From positions 3,844,001 through 3,908,000 of the forward strand of contig WARS01000012.1 of the NCBI GenBank assembly GCA_008933995.1: a stretch of DNA of 64,000 bases, read 5' to 3'. Each line of letters starts with the position of its first letter. Position 1 is the stretch's first letter. The stretch comes from Datnioides undecimradiatus. Taxonomy: Eukaryota > Chordata > Actinopteri > Lobotiformes > Datnioididae. Made by a program: the position numbers and the translations under genes. Of this stretch, positions 1-13,510 are shown piece by piece. Under the pieces are notes generated by a model. It was given only the letters and a program-made list of their open reading frames with translations. It made no database searches and was not told the DNA's origin.

Positions 1-2706
1 ATAGAGACTACACTTCCAGTTCCACAACAAAAAAGAATGATTAAAACTCCATAGGCACAATATGACTGAGCTGAAATCCTTGCCCCATGAGGAAGAAAGA
101 TGAAAACAAAGCACCTGGATGTGGCAAAAAGAGAAGGAAAGAAACAGAGTAGAGTGTGTCAAAATAAATGAGAGTGATGGAAAAACAGAAGAAGGCAAGC
201 ACGGAAGAAGGTCTGAGGAGAGATCAAAGGAGCGTGAGGCATGCAGCAGCAGTGGAAAGAGCATTGGAGAGTGAGGAGTGATAAGTCCGTGACAGCTGCA
301 GCATCATTAGTGTATTAGGATCAATCCTCAAGGCTCTTGTTTGCAGTCTTTGCCCATACAGAGGCCCGGAGTCATGTCTATGGGCATGGCCATGCAGCTG
401 CTGCAGCAACTTACTTTTCCCACATCTGTGATCTCTGCTCTCGCTCGCCTCCACCTCCACATCTTACCACCAGCACCATGGGTATTTCTCTCATGCTCTG
501 TGTGCCTTTGTCTGATCTTTGCTTCACTGATCTGATACTGGAGGTCAGCCATAAGTGATGTTGTTCTGTTGAGGTTTGTCTGTCCTCAGCTTTTACATGT
601 TGATTTGAGATTAAAAAAAAAACTACTTCTATGCTGGCTTTAACTACTCTGCCCAGGTGGTTCTGCTACACTGATGGCTTTGGCTCCCCCGTTGTTGTGG
701 CTATTGGTTTATCAATTCCAGTCAGCAGGCAGCAATTTGCCAGATACTGTGGGTGTGTGATTAAAGATCCCTTACCACCCTGAGCCAGCATCTGGTACAT
801 GGTGACAGCAGTGTGTGGTGGCAAGATGACGGCACGCCGCCAGATTTACACTCAGTGCTCAGACACATAAAAGAACTTGTGTTATTCTTATTTTGTGTTC
901 AAACTTTATTGAGGGATGCTGTTTGTTCCAATCTCTGCGTGTGTTTGCGTGTGCTCACATGCATGCAGTGTGCATGTTTGCCAGCCTACTGCTGCACAAA
1001 CGTGTCCTTGAATAAGGTTAATTCCAGTTGGAGCTCATTTGAGACAAACTTTATGGCCTGTGTTGAGGCTATTGTGTGTGGATAATAATAAAATTCATGC
1101 TTGACTGATTGCTTGTGTCATTATAGTAGCATGTATATTCCTCGCAGATCATTATGCGTGTGCACCCATCCCTGGTATGCAGCCCTTTCTCACTCTACCG
1201 AGTGCTCTGTTTGAATTTCTAATTTTGGGCTTAAAACAATAATTGGAACAATGGTTGTGTCAAAAGAGACATCTCATCTATTGCGGCCACTCTCTGCACA
1301 GAAGAATGGCCTATGATTTCCTTATCTGTTCCCTCAGTTAATCTGGGTTTCCCCTTTTCATTTGCATTTCCAGTCTTTTGAGTAATCTTCATTTTAGCAC
1401 CAGCAAGTTTGCACCGTGCTGCAAAAGCCATGTCATATTAACAGTGACTGTGCTGTCTTTCAAGGAAAGGAATAAGGGGTGACAGAGAGGGGGGAAGTGA
1501 CAATTAGCTGAGCCCGCCGTCTCATTTACTAAATGAGGCCTTTGGCCGCTTTGTCTAGCCGAGACAACCGTTCATTGTGGCATACAGGATCTCACTGGCT
1601 CCCTTGTTTCAGGAGTTGATTGGTTAACCTGCTGAACCTAATTATGATGCCTTATACTCATATTATTGCACATGACGGCACATGTGTGTTTTTATATGAG
1701 CTCAGGGTGGGGGTCTTTTTGTACACATTGTTACTGTATCATCTGCGATGTCCCAAAGACCCTCTGTCTTCTGTTGTCCCTGGAAAAAAACACACAGTGC
1801 AGTAATGATACTTTGTCACACAAGAAAGAAACAGTATCCTAGAGGTTATCACTTTCACTCCTTGTAAGCAGTACTTACATTTGTTTTCAGTACATACAGC
1901 ATGATGCTTTGAACACATGGAAGAAATATCTGCTTTGTCAGTGCATTGTTTATCAGAAGTGGTGAGGCTCGAGGGTCAAAGTTGGTGGACGAGCAGAAAC
2001 CCCACTCGTAGGTGACTCACACAATTTCCCACGGGCGCGTCTGAGTCATTGTAATGGCCTTAACAGCAGCTGTGTCTGGTGCGTGTGCCTGTGCATTAGT
2101 ATGTGCTGGCCAGAGTGTGTATGTGTTTCAAAAAAAAAAAAAATCTGTTTTTCTCCTCTTCTCTCTAGTAGACATGTACAGCCCTCCATCCGTCTCTAAT
2201 TGCCTCCACCTCACACATCATTTGTGTTTCTGCCATAAAAAGAAACATTGAAACTCTACCACTGGGGATCCATAACCGTTTTCCAGCCTATATGCTTTTT
2301 ATTGCCGTATTTAGAGCCTTCATAAATATAGAGCAAAGCATTAGGGAAAAGGGAACTACTGAAGAATCACAGCCAAGACACCTGCTGCTATTTTTGGAGA
2401 TAATCGGCCAGACAGACCAGTGGAATGGCAGGCAGAAAGTCCGACGGGCAGGCTGACACGCATAAACGCATAGCAAAGACAACATCCAGAACAAATCACA
2501 GATTAGATCGCTTATTAAAACTCGCAATACAAATACAGAAAACTGTCTGTATCCAAACAAAACAAGTCGGCCTAGGCATGTGTATGTGTGCTCTCAACCT
2601 GCTGGCATTAAAAATATATTGTCAACTCACACACATTCTGCCTTTCCCTCGCTCTCCGGCACTTCTAGCCCTTGCTGATTATGCACAGCCAGGTTGATAT
2701 ACGAAT

Positions 2707-2708
<2 letters not shown>
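1..2708. other. Non-coding stretch, no gene seen
   Basis: All open frames here are under 95 codons, have no recognisable protein and mostly read through low-complexity DNA. The only structure I see is short A or T runs, such as the A run at 2130-2143. I take it as intron or intergenic sequence. Confidence 0.6.

Positions 2709-2737
<29 letters not shown>
2709..2737. repeat. (AC)n microsatellite
   Basis: An uninterrupted AC dinucleotide run of about 14 units, seen directly. It lies in otherwise single-copy-looking DNA. Confidence 0.95.
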
Positions 2738-2740
<3 letters not shown>

Positions 2741-4949
2741 CACCATACGCCTCCAGATTGTTTAGCATACAGCAGGCATTCGCTCATTGTTCTGCGGGAG
2801 TCTCAAGGTCAACAAGTTCCCTCCCCGATAGACTCAACGTGGAGAGGATGGCGGATGAACAAAGCCAGCGATGCATACACACATCACCCTCGCATGTACA
2901 CAAAGACACAAACACACTTGACCTACACATGGTGCACTCACAAAGAGAACATAAATTCATCACAACAAAGCAGACATTTGCCACGGATGTTCTCTGACCC
3001 CAGTAACAAGGTACTCAATAAAAAATGCATATCTTCCTGCATCAGCCAAGCAGCCGAATGTTGCAGTGCTCCTCCGCGGTGATTTTTAAATTTGTTTTAC
3101 TACACAAAGTTATCAAAGTAGACATAATTAACACTTTAGCTGAAAGTCGGTATTAAAACTAACTATTTTTTATGCATATTTGATAGTTTCTTTGTTAACA
3201 AAAACTTTAGCAACAATATTTGGTCTAGGCCCTTGACCCGTTGACTCTTATTTCATCTAAATAATGAATGTCTATCCTTGAGATTCACACCCCAGCACAA
3301 CAATTTGACAAGAATTTGCAAAATTTACTCTGACTCACTGCATGCTGTGTCTCTTCATTACTGTGAACCAGAGTTATTGATGGATGATAATGACAATAAT
3401 CCTTTTGTGAACTCGTGTCTCTACATAGATGACACGGTTGTGAATAAAGGCAAAGTTGTTTGCTGGGTCTTCCTTACAGTCATTCAGTTTTTACTCTAAT
3501 ATGTCAAATACATCAGTTTGGTCAGTGTCTCTAAGCTTCAAACAAATATTAAATTATGTCTAGTTACACTTGCAAAATACAGCTTGCTGAGAAACACTTT
3601 GCATTTTTGCAGGAAAGGACAAAGTCAGGTCATCTTTATTATCACTGATGTCGCAATTTAGACTTAGGTACCAAAGTTTCTTGGTTAGGTAAAGAAAAGG
3701 TCATGGTTTTGGATAAAAGTAAGCACGTTTGATAAAGTAAAAAAGAAGTTAACCTTGTGTATTATTTGCCTTCCAATGAACAGTAGTGTCCTGCGTTTGA
3801 CCCATTGAGCCAACTCCTGCTGCTGTGGACTTTAAAGAACATTCTGTTTATACATGTTGGAGTGAGGATAGGTTGAAATGAATTAAATGCAGTATTGGAT
3901 TCATACCAACATTCAGTCCCGACATAAGAAACAGCCTTTTATTTAGTAAAATGGTTGTGTTCTGTCTCTGACCAACACACCGGTGTCCCTGATCTTTCAT
4001 ATATTGAATCAGTGTATTAAAACACCCTACACTGTGGTTACATTACACTGTAGAATACTGTGGCATTCAATCTGTGGTTCCGCAGAAATGTCCTTTGTCA
4101 ACGTTTTGTTTGGCAGGTTGGTTAAAAAGAACAAGAGGATATTGATTCCTCAGCCTTTGATCCATTTTTTGGTCGTTGCTGAGACGAGTAACAGCTCTCC
4201 ACCCCTGCAATTAAATGACTGGAATGTTCTGCGTGACAGAGACGAGAACAAATCAATCAGTGAAGGATGTAGATTCCTGGGCCAAGTTGCAGGTTTAGAA
4301 AATACACCACTTAGGACTCAGTCAGAATTGTATCATATAGCATTGTTTTTCAATGGCTCTAATGGATGGACGATGTGTACCTTTCAGGCTCATGCAGCAC
4401 GGCACTGGTTTTAGCTCTCCAGCTGATTATGAGTATCTCTCCACTTCACTTATCTTCACTTAGCCAGACGGTGGAGGAAGACAAAGAGATGGCTTTTATC
4501 ATGACTCAATTAAAAGTTTCTTTTCTTCTGCTGGCAACACAGAGAAGGAGCGGATTCTCTGTGTGTATCTGTCTGCGTTGAAGTACAAGGCGAGATGTGA
4601 CTTTATTGCTCAGAGTGTTAGCAGGCAGGGAAACTGAAGTTTCATCTCTTCTCACTGTCAAAGGCAGTCAACCACAGCTACACCTCACGACTATCAAATT
4701 CCACACACCCACGCCTTCTTCTTTCTCTTTTTTCTCCTCATGAAAACATTTTGGGTGTGATATTAGTATGCGCTGTGAGTCACAAGGCTGTTAATCCAGG
4801 AGATGTACTATGTTATCGTGCACAGAATAATAGAGAGATCGGTAGATTGATCAATCAGTTGATCTTGCATGCTCATTGTGAAATAATGAGCTCAAGCTAC
4901 TGATTTACACTTAAAAGTCTCAAAGGGCAATGAGTTATTGGCACCTGCC
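2738..4949. other. Non-coding stretch with one worn repeat
   Basis: No frame is supported as coding; the 143-codon frame at 3983-4414 has no recognisable domain or splice-site pairing. The only repeat recognised is the fragment at 3661-3830, listed separately. Confidence 0.5.
3661..3830. repeat. Worn teleost interspersed repeat
   Basis: The phrases TTGGTTAGGTAAAG, ATGGTTTTGGATAAAAG and CAGTAGTGTCCTGCGTTTGACCC follow, in order, a short non-autonomous repeat I know from many perch-like fish. No terminal inverted repeats can be seen and it codes for nothing. Boundaries are approximate, and the family name cannot be given without a repeat library. Confidence 0.45.
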
Positions 4950-4959
4950 GAGCCTTGTC

Positions 4960-5120
4960 TATTTCTATCTCTTTTCCTTTTCATTGTCCCTTGCTTTCCT
5001 TCTCAGTTACTTCCCTGATTCCTTCAAGTCCCTTCCATTTATTTCTAGCCCTCCAACCCTCCTGTCCCCTCTTCTTTTCCTCTCTGTCTCTTGCTCATTC
5101 TTTCCCTGCTCTACCTCTCC

Positions 5121-5156
<36 letters not shown>

Positions 5157-5180
5157 CCTTTCGCTCAATTCCCCCTCTGC
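4960..5180. repeat. Polypyrimidine tract with (TC)n core
   Basis: About 220 bases are overwhelmingly C and T on the + strand and end in a pure TC run at about 5126-5152. The frames crossing it translate to S, L, F and P low complexity and are not genes. Such tracts can adopt triplex structures and often drift in length. Confidence 0.85.
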
Positions 5181-5354
5181 TAATTCTAATTAAAGACAAG
5201 AAACGTCATCTTTTATTAATGACGCTGTTAATGAAACAGGGACAGCTTTTGTCAGGGACAAAAGTTTCCACCAATTAATTCTCTGCAATTAAAGTTGAAG
5301 AAAGAGACTCTCCCAAAAGAGTGTTTTGCTCAGACTCCCCCTGTTGTGCTGTGG

Positions 5355-5384
5355 TTCTTTCTTTCTTTCTTTCTTTCTTTCTTT
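5355..5384. repeat. (TTTC)n microsatellite
   Basis: A clean tetranucleotide run of about 7 units, read directly from the sequence. Confidence 0.95.
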
Positions 5385-7200
5385 AACCATATACTAAAAG
5401 CCTAAAATCCTTTTGGGGTTTCATGTCCAGAGGCTATAATCTATGAAAGGTATGCAGGGAAGAATGGAAGTCAAGTTACAGTTTTTCATTGTATTTGTTT
5501 TAGTATTTCCGTGGGTTAAATCATTTTGAGTAACTAAGCAATTGTTTTTTCTTGTGGTTAGGTCAAGGTTAAAGCTGTACCGATGTAGTGGTTGACTGAT
5601 TTTATCAGCTGATATTGGCCTATTGCTGAAACATAATACTGCATTATTATTATTACTGTGTATATGGTCCCGATATGTACTGATATGTAAACAGTCAGCG
5701 TTGGTTTAATTTCCTATATCTACGTTAATTCTGTGTTTTACAATACATGACACAGCGTCCACTCTTTCTGTACTTCTTCTGCACTTAATATCGACTCTAA
5801 GCCTCATACTGCTCACCATAGTACTAAGGCCAAACAATGGTGCAGGTAGGCCATTCAGAGTATCACTGTACATAAACAATTACAGCAAAACAGGCTCAAG
5901 CTTAATGCCTCCTGCAGATAGCTCAACCTAATGAGCTCCATGCATTAGATATCTGTAGACAACAGCAGCGTCTAAATTCCAAATAAAGAAAATGTGAATA
6001 CAGCCCAAATAAAAACATTTGTTAAAGAACGCAATTTAGTTATTCCCCTTCCAATAAGGTACATAATGCCACTGGGAAATATGCACATGAATACTTGGGT
6101 TAGGTATACCTGTACAACTTAATACAATCACACACACACGCCTCCATAAGTTCCCTTACAATACCTTTACAAATGTAATGTTTTGTTTTGATTGACAATG
6201 TGTCAGAGAGGTTTTAATTTCACTAAAACTTGTATTATTGAGGTGATAGGTTGCAGTGGTGTTAAAATGGACTGCATTATATATAAGTCAATATTTTGTC
6301 TACTCTGTTTATATGCATGCAGAAATACAGAATATTGGAAAGAGTAATTTAATGAGAGGGATTCCTGCCACACTTCATTCGAATGAGTTGGGAATCAACT
6401 TTTTTTTTCCTGATAGGTTTGACACAGAAGCAAAAGCTTTAATGAACCCATTTGTGTTGAGACCAAGTGTTAACGTCTAGCTTTTGAAAATTGTATCAGT
6501 TGCAGTTGTATCCAAGGTCAAGCAATCTATAAAGAATTACTGCTTTTATTACTTTTAATAACTGTTAATAATGCCAGTAGTTACCACTTATAATCCCTCT
6601 ACAAATAGAAAGCTCGGCCTTTATTTAATATTTAATTTTGAGGATTATAAACATGTGAATGTGACCAATTTTTCACTTAAAATATGCCAAACATGACTTG
6701 CCTCAGTGTTTGATATCTCGCAGGCATGCAAATCATTTCTAACATTGTCTAAATTTTGAAGAAAAAAAAAAAGAGTTTACTGATTTATTCATTTAGATCA
6801 GAATCCGACTGAGCATTTAATGTCATGTTTTGAAATGTTGTCATCCTTGATGCTGCAGACACATTTTGACCTCTTTTTTTTAGTTAAAAAAGCATTGAGA
6901 TTTAAATCCACCAGCTAGGCCATTTTCCAAGCTTTGTTTTCATTGCACCAGCAACAAAGAATTACGAGGGGTGACCCATTGCGCTTACAGATTCACAGGT
7001 AGTTATGAAAGTGATAGGAACCACAGATACACCGGTGATGCCCCAATTAGCTCAAGAGGCGCTGAGAGTTAAAGCCATCTGTGCCTCCCTTGAGTGGTGT
7101 GTCATTGACAAAACTGCTTTTTTGGCAATTTGTGAATAACGGTGCTCTTTTTATGTGTAGTTTTGAGTGTGAGTGCATTGTCATTTGAGGAAACCATTAA
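5385..7200. other. Non-coding stretch
   Basis: AT-rich, with no supported exon and no long low-complexity tract. The only recognised element is the repeat fragment at 5570-5715. Confidence 0.5.
5570..5715. repeat. Fragment of common fish repeat
   Basis: The wording GCTGTACCGATGTAG, then ATCAGCTGATATTGGCCTATT, then CCGATATGTACTGATATG matches the 'cosmic' repeat of teleosts built from CGATA/GGCCGATATTGG units. It is heavily decayed, and no ends or coding capacity are visible. Confidence 0.5.
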
Positions 7201-7204
7201 ATTG

Positions 7205-7260
7205 AGGGTGTGCACACAGGCACACACGGGCACACACACACCTACACACACACACACAAA
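7205..7260. repeat. Imperfect (CA)n microsatellite
   Basis: CA runs interrupted by GG and CT, read directly. The interruptions suggest an older, more stable array. Confidence 0.9.
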
Positions 7261-7483
7261 ATCACGTAGCACTCCCTCACCCTCCCCACTCCACTCAGCA
7301 TGTCAGGGTTTTTTCATTTGTCCCAGCAGTGTGCCGTATTCTTCTGAGTGGCTGCTCAATCACCTCACATAGAGAAAGAACACTGGACCAGACCCACTGA
7401 GAGCCTAATTAACCCTAATTAAAGACTAAAAATGAAAATAGAAAATTGAGTTGCTGGAGCTGCTACATACCACTGCGTCTTTC

Positions 7484-7514
7484 TTCCTTCCTTCCTTCCT
7501 CCTTCCTTCCTTCC
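7484..7514. repeat. (TTCC)n microsatellite
   Basis: A tetranucleotide TTCC/CCTT run with one phase slip near 7500, read directly. Confidence 0.93.
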
Positions 7515-9524
7515 GTCTTTCCTTGCATTCATTAATTCATTCCTTTTTAACATGGTGCAGGCATTCATATGCATGTGCTGTATGCATGCACTCCAACAGT
7601 GTGAATGAATGTGGGGTTTTTTTTATGCCTTTATTTACACAAAGAACATAGTAAAATTTGGCCATTACCGTCTCCCGGAGCACAAGAGCAGAAGGTGAAG
7701 TCCTCAGATTTCTTGTTTCAATCTGAGCAACATTCTGCAAATAATACGATTAAATTGATGATGCTATTAAACAGAGAAAAGGAACAACTTGAGCTAGAAA
7801 TGGAGGATTTTGGGCATTTTTGCTTGATTAGACAATTAGGCCGTTAATCTATTCCTCAGGTGCCTTTGTAAAACGTACTTCATACTGCTCTTAAAAGACC
7901 TCTGCAGTTAAAGAACAATTAACTAAATGAAATAAAACATTGATTAATGTTATGTTAGTAAACATATTCATTTCTTGGTATGTCATTTCACCTGTTTTAC
8001 CCAGCATTCCTCTCTGCTACACATACTATCAGTTGTATTTTTGTTAAAAAAACGGACAGCAATGCCGTGGAGGAGATGGCAGCCTCATTATTTAGCAACC
8101 TCATAGGCCCTGGTGAGGTTCCTTGTTTTCAGGGACAGTAAGAGGGGACGCCCAGGTAAAGGTGTCCACGTCTGTGATTCATAGACTCTGTTCTCCACCT
8201 TGCTCCTTGTCCTATCCTCCATGTAGATTATAGGGCCGACTAATGAATGTCAGTCTAAATGAATGACCAGAGCTGCCAATTGCACCGCTGCCACCACTGT
8301 CCCGCAGGCCTATCTCCCCTCACTAATGATTAAATACCATACACTTACTCCTTCCTTCCCTCCTCTCATTCCCTTGTGGCTGCACTTCTTCCTCACCTTC
8401 CTCCATTCTTTCAGACTAGCTCGTTACCGTCTCAGATGAGAGAAAAATTGGAAATGGTATCCTACCTTCTCTCTGGATGGATGGATGGGTGCTTCTTTGA
8501 TTGTTTTCTTGAGCAGGCACAACACAGCTCTGAGGAGCGGTGTAATGGCGTTCTCAGAGGTTTGACAAGGTGGATCTAGCCACTGCATTGTGCTTATTGC
8601 GGATTGGGGTGGCGGAGGTAATGTGATTTCTGACTGAAGCGTGGCGAGGGTAGGTTGAAAATTTGATGTCTACAGACCGTTGGGCATTTTCTCCGTGTGT
8701 GGGTGACTTTCTATGGAAAAGGGGAGAGGAAAGAAAGACAGCATTGCTCATGTGTCAGTTTTGCACCATAGCAATACACAGAACAGGCAAGATTGTGTGT
8801 GTTGTGTGAAATGTTTTGTTGTTTTTTTCCCCTCCATCTCTGTGTATGTGGGCACGTGTTGAGTGTGCTTTTTGTTTTGCCGAAGACATCATGTCATTCC
8901 TAGACTGTTTCTCCCCCTGAGGCTAGTCTTGATGTGCTGGTATCTGATTTGGCACCCTTCTACACTACCTCATAACCCCATCGCCCTGAAGGAAACAGAA
9001 CATTTTACAGCCTCTCCTTTCTGTCTATCCATTGCCTATTCCTTTGGGGTCCTGATCCGGCGGGTGTCCGTCCATCACAACATCTGAATGAATGTCCAGA
9101 GATGCTTTGTTTCGTCCCCACAGGCTCCCGTACTTCCATCTGATGAGATGGAAGACATCTGTGGTGCATACATGCCCTTTTTGAAATTCCTTCAGCATAC
9201 TGCTGCTGGGTCTTCCTCTTGTGTTCATGCCAAAACGAAAGTTGGATTATTTTATATGATTCACTGATATCATTTGCTATGATCTGATATGATAGAGGAT
9301 GTCACTTCTGCTATCTTATATCTGTGTTTGTCATATTGTCTGTGGTATAATGGACAGTTTTCATTCTCTATCTCTGTGCAGGGAAAAGCTCTGCTCAGGT
9401 CTAATCCTGTTAAAGCTAGAATGTGATAATGGGCTGTGCCTATAGCACAAGGGCAATATGTGTATATGTGTGAGTATATTCAGTGTAATGTTGATGGTAA
9501 AAAGAAGAAAGACAGAAGTCAGTA
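7515..9524. other. Non-coding stretch
   Basis: No supported gene. A 23-base segment at 8133-8155 lies between a good acceptor and a good donor; it is treated as a low-probability microexon among the findings. Confidence 0.5.
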
Positions 9525-9745
9525 TGATAGAGACAATAGACTGTATACAAACATGGAAGATGCATCTCCATTTGCACCCACTGGACAAAAACGATTGCCA
9601 TAATGAGCGCTGCCATCTTGCACTGGTGACATCATTAAGCTCAAGCTCTGTAGAAGTTGTGATCAGGGTATGAAGACTCTGTATCCAGGTCCCTCCCATA
9701 CACAAACCCAACTCATCACGACCAATGCACGAGCTATCAATCACA
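9525..9745. repeat. Worn teleost interspersed repeat
   Basis: The run of phrases GACTGTATACAAACATGG, CATCTCCATTTGCACCCACTG, GACAAAAACG, CTGCCATCTTG and GTGACATCA follows a common fish repeat that begins with 'actgtatataaa' and includes 'gccatcttg'. The copy is degenerate, so the ends are approximate. The 71- and 127-codon frames crossing it on the two strands are not genes. Confidence 0.5.
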
Positions 9746-12030
9746 ATGTCATTATTGCATCAGTATCCTCATTAAAATGACACTTATCAAATGAAAACTT
9801 TCACCAATGGGAACAAACAAGGGGCAAATACATGTGCATATGGATATGTGCAGTTAATAAAACCATGTCAATATGTTTTGAGGAGAAAAGGGCACACTGA
9901 GAATCAACTGGGCCAGAACTTGTGAAACATTGACTGCTGAAGTATTGACAGATGAACGTCAAGAAATATTTTCAATGGAATTCAACATCTGACCTTTTCT
10001 TAGAAACTTGTGTCAGCAGTGTAGAGCGCAGCCAATCTCAGCTCAGCACACGTCTTCAGAATGTTAATTCATAAACCAAAAAGATGGTTATCATTATGTG
10101 GTCAGTCTCATTCTGACGTCCCACTAAATTACCGTTGTCAGGCCCCACTCAGATACAATCTGTCAAGCTGTCACTTACGTCTGCTCATTGATAAAACGTC
10201 ATGATTCCAGTGTCATGTTTGTCGTCATGTCTTTTGTTGGCTGATGAACGCTGGTGAAATGAATTGAGATGCATCAGGAAACAGCTCTTTGTACATTACT
10301 TCTTACTCTGCACCAGTTTTAACTGCTCTCTCGCAAAACAAAAAAAACTAAAAGGTTATCTCGGGATTGTGGTTGGAGCCAAACCATTTTTGGAGTTTAC
10401 CACTTAAACCACGCTCCGGTCTCCAGCTGTGATCATGAATTGTGGGTAACATTTGGGTCTTAAAGATCTTTTCAGTTTGCAATAGCTCAGTGATGGGTTA
10501 GTGCATTGTAGAGTGGAATTGGTGTGTTTTCTAATAAAATAAAATGTAAAAAAATAAATTAAAATAACATTTTGCTGGAGGCACGTTGTTGTGTGACATG
10601 CCGTACACAAACAGATGTGAAAATAATAGCTCATGCATACCCAACAAACGGATAAATAAAGGATTTATGCAGGTCTGGTTGGATGATAATTTCTTAATTG
10701 TATAGATTTATCGGGTTGTGGCAGTTGATGAGTGATAGGCACATTCAGGTGCTCTCAGTGCTAAATTAAACTTTGTAGAAAATGCTTGAAATATTGTATC
10801 CTTCATCTGGCTGGGGATTGGCTGGGAATGCTCCTTATATGCTGATACACACACACCTACGCACATAACAGGTGCTTTAGTATTTGACTTATTCAGCTCT
10901 TAGGAGTCGTTACAGATTCAAATTTGCGTAGCTGTAACTTTTACTTCTTTACACAAAGCCTCCGAGTGACATGTTTTTGCCTTTATTTTACACCGTAACA
11001 ATGACAGATTCATGCTGTGTAATGGACTTAAATCCACCTGCATATCAGTCTTTGTTTCTGTTCATCACAGAGAGCGACAAAGAGACACAGTGAAAATGAT
11101 GAAACAACCACCAGACTTTGTATGGATTCAGGACTTTGTTCTCTTAAAAAAAAAAAAAAGACGTGAATGGGCCACAGTGACCCAGGGACCCCCTCTGAGT
11201 GTATGTGTATATGCGAGAAGGGTGTGTGTGTGTGTGTGTTTGTGACTAGTTGATTGAGCTTTGTACAGTTGCTCCAAGTGCTTTTATCCATGTGGGAGGC
11301 AGGCAGCGAGGGAGGAATGGATACAAAAAAAACCCAAATACATGATGAACTAAGCATAACATCTGTGGTAATGTTCACACAGTATTTGGCGTTACCACTT
11401 GAAGTTCTTCTCAATGGTACAAAAAACTTCTGAGTAAAGAGTTTGCCTTAAGATATATTCTCTAATCTGTGTGAGCAGCTTTCATGAAGGAATAAAGAGA
11501 ATTCTCCAGGTTTGAGAATGTGACACCGTGTCCACAGTGATAAGTTGTTGGGGATCAGTCTTTGCTGGAGACTTTCACAATACAACAGCAGGAGGTACAA
11601 ATCATTTTGCCACATTAATAATGGCAAGTTGCTTTGAATATGTTGCCGCTGGCATCATATTCGAGACTAATTTGTCTTGGGTGTGCATGTTGTTGTTATT
11701 GACAGACTATGTCCTCACACCAAGTGACATCCAGCTGTGTGTCGAGTGAAATGGAGATTTATTGCAGTTGACAAACACATCCGTATCTTTTGATGCTGCC
11801 CACATTGCACCTCCACCACCGAGTACACCGGGTTATTCAATAATTATCATAGATAATTGACAAGTTGCCTGTCTTATAACTGCTCATGTCTTAGATTGCC
11901 CAGCCAATAGATTGTAGGCTGCCCATTGACAAATGACCTTTTGCTCAGTCCCACTCCCTTCGTGACTGTTGCTGTGCCTGGTAAGCGTTTGCACGTCAGT
12001 GTTAGAGAAAGACTCTAACTCTAACAAAAT
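9746..12030. other. Non-coding stretch
   Basis: No supported exon. It holds an A run at 11146-11158 and a short GT run at about 11221-11240. Frames here reach 128 codons but are low complexity and have no domain. Confidence 0.5.
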
Positions 12031-12039
12031 CTCTTCAAC

Positions 12040-12260
12040 CCGAGCTGATGTAACCCTGATGACGACACTATGACATCATGATGGTTATTTTCTTTAAACT
12101 TACAAAGCTCTCCTAGAGCTACAGAGGGCATCTAGTCAAGTTTTCGCCCAGAAGTAACGCTCACCATGAAAGGAGTTTGATTTGAAACAACCGGCAGAGT
12201 TCCTCTTTAATTCAGGACTGACAAGAGTTTTGTCCTAAATTGTCGGAGCGAAGCCATAAA
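12040..12260. repeat. Worn teleost interspersed repeat
   Basis: The phrases TGACATCATGATGGTTATTTTC, AAACTTACAAAGCTC and CTAGAGCTACAGAGGGC recur in perch-like fish as a short repeat carrying paired 'tgacatcat' motifs. A more distant relative may lie at 17980-18230 in this same window. Boundaries and family are uncertain. Confidence 0.4.
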
Positions 12261-12331
12261 ATGTTTTGTGAATTTGGCCCCTGAAATACAAGACAAGAAA
12301 ACTTAAAAGAGAAAGGCAGCGGGTGCGAGGA

Positions 12332-12333
<2 letters not shown>

Positions 12334-12362
<29 letters not shown>
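12334..12362. repeat. (AG)n microsatellite
   Basis: A pure AG run of about 14 units, read directly. Confidence 0.95.
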
Positions 12363-12365
<3 letters not shown>

Positions 12366-12556
12366 CAATTAAACATGAATGCCAACCAGGGCGAGGGTTT
12401 CACTCTGTTTGTAATTGTAAATATTTGATAAGGCAAAAGACAACTCACTTAGCACACAACCATATGCTAACAATGGCATTATGAGTTGCCTGGATCGTGA
12501 GATGCGTGACAGGGCCTCCCACTTGGTTCTAACTGCTGGGCGTGTTGGTGTGGCAT

Positions 12557-12558
12557 GC

Positions 12559-12606
<48 letters not shown>

Positions 12607-12608
12607 AC
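12557..12608. repeat. (CA)n microsatellite
   Basis: A CA run with one TATA interruption and a pure core at about 12569-12599. The cysteine/valine-rich frames on the opposite strand are artefacts of this run. Confidence 0.95.
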
Positions 12609-12949
12609 CTGTACATAAACAAACACACTTCGTTGCATACTGCTGTTATGTCAGTGGAGTTTAGCTCTGTGTAGGATGACACTTAAGCTCACGGAGCCAA
12701 AACGACATGAAGCTGCCATAACATTAGCTGCTGGGATGGGACCCCTGTCTTCCTTGCTTCTCTCAAGAGGGACCTCATACCAGGCCTCTGCATCACTCAT
12801 GCCTCACCACACCGCCACCTGCTAACTAAAGGGTTGAATGCCCTTCAGTGTCCCCATCCCTCTCTTTTCACCCTCCCTCTTTTAATTTCCTTTCCAGAAA
12901 TTTAGGATTACAACAACTTGGGTGTTATTTTTAGCCACATTTAAATGGC

Positions 12950-13510
12950 AGTTCTGGCCGGTCGGTCAGTCCTCCCCTTTGGTGCAGACTAAATATCTTA
13001 ACTACTGGATGAATAGCCATGAAATTTTGCACAGTTATCCATGGGGCCCAGAGGATGAGTCTAATGACTTTGACGGTCCCCTGACTTTTCATCTGGCGAC
13101 TCTCACAGTTTGACATTTACAGTTTTGAGGGAAATGTCTCGACAGCTATTGGATAGATTGCCATCTCATGCCATATCCCCCACAGGATGAATTCTTTTAA
13201 CTTCAGTAATTCCTAAAGTTTCAGCCAGCAATATCATGTTTGCACGTGCATTACATACCTTTATAACAAACATTGCTAAACTAATGACATTTACTTTACA
13301 TTTATATTCTGTTTAGTGCTAGTTAGCAGTGTTAGCATTTTAACATGCTGTAGGAAGATGGTGAAACATTATAGAAACATTATGCCAGCTATACATCAGC
13401 ATTTTCATTGTCATTGTAATGTTAACCTACTTTTGTTAGCATCTGGCCACAAACATGGCTGCAGACATGCAGTTTTAGGCATTATTTCAATTTCAGTTCA
13501 GATTAAGTGG
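12950..13510. repeat. Percomorph interspersed repeat, nearly full copy
   Basis: This is the best recognised repeat in the window. Its hallmark phrases come in the usual order: ACTACTGGATGAATAGCCATG, AAATTTTGCACAG, CAGAGGATGA, CCCCTGACTTTTCATCTGGCG, a second copy of the GACAGCTATTGGATAGATTGCC module, then AAACTAATGACATTTAC and GTGCTAGTTAGCAGTGTTAGCA. The internal near-duplication at about 13000 and 13140 is part of the family. It codes for nothing. Its presence is the main reason for calling the genome a perch-like fish. Confidence 0.7.
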
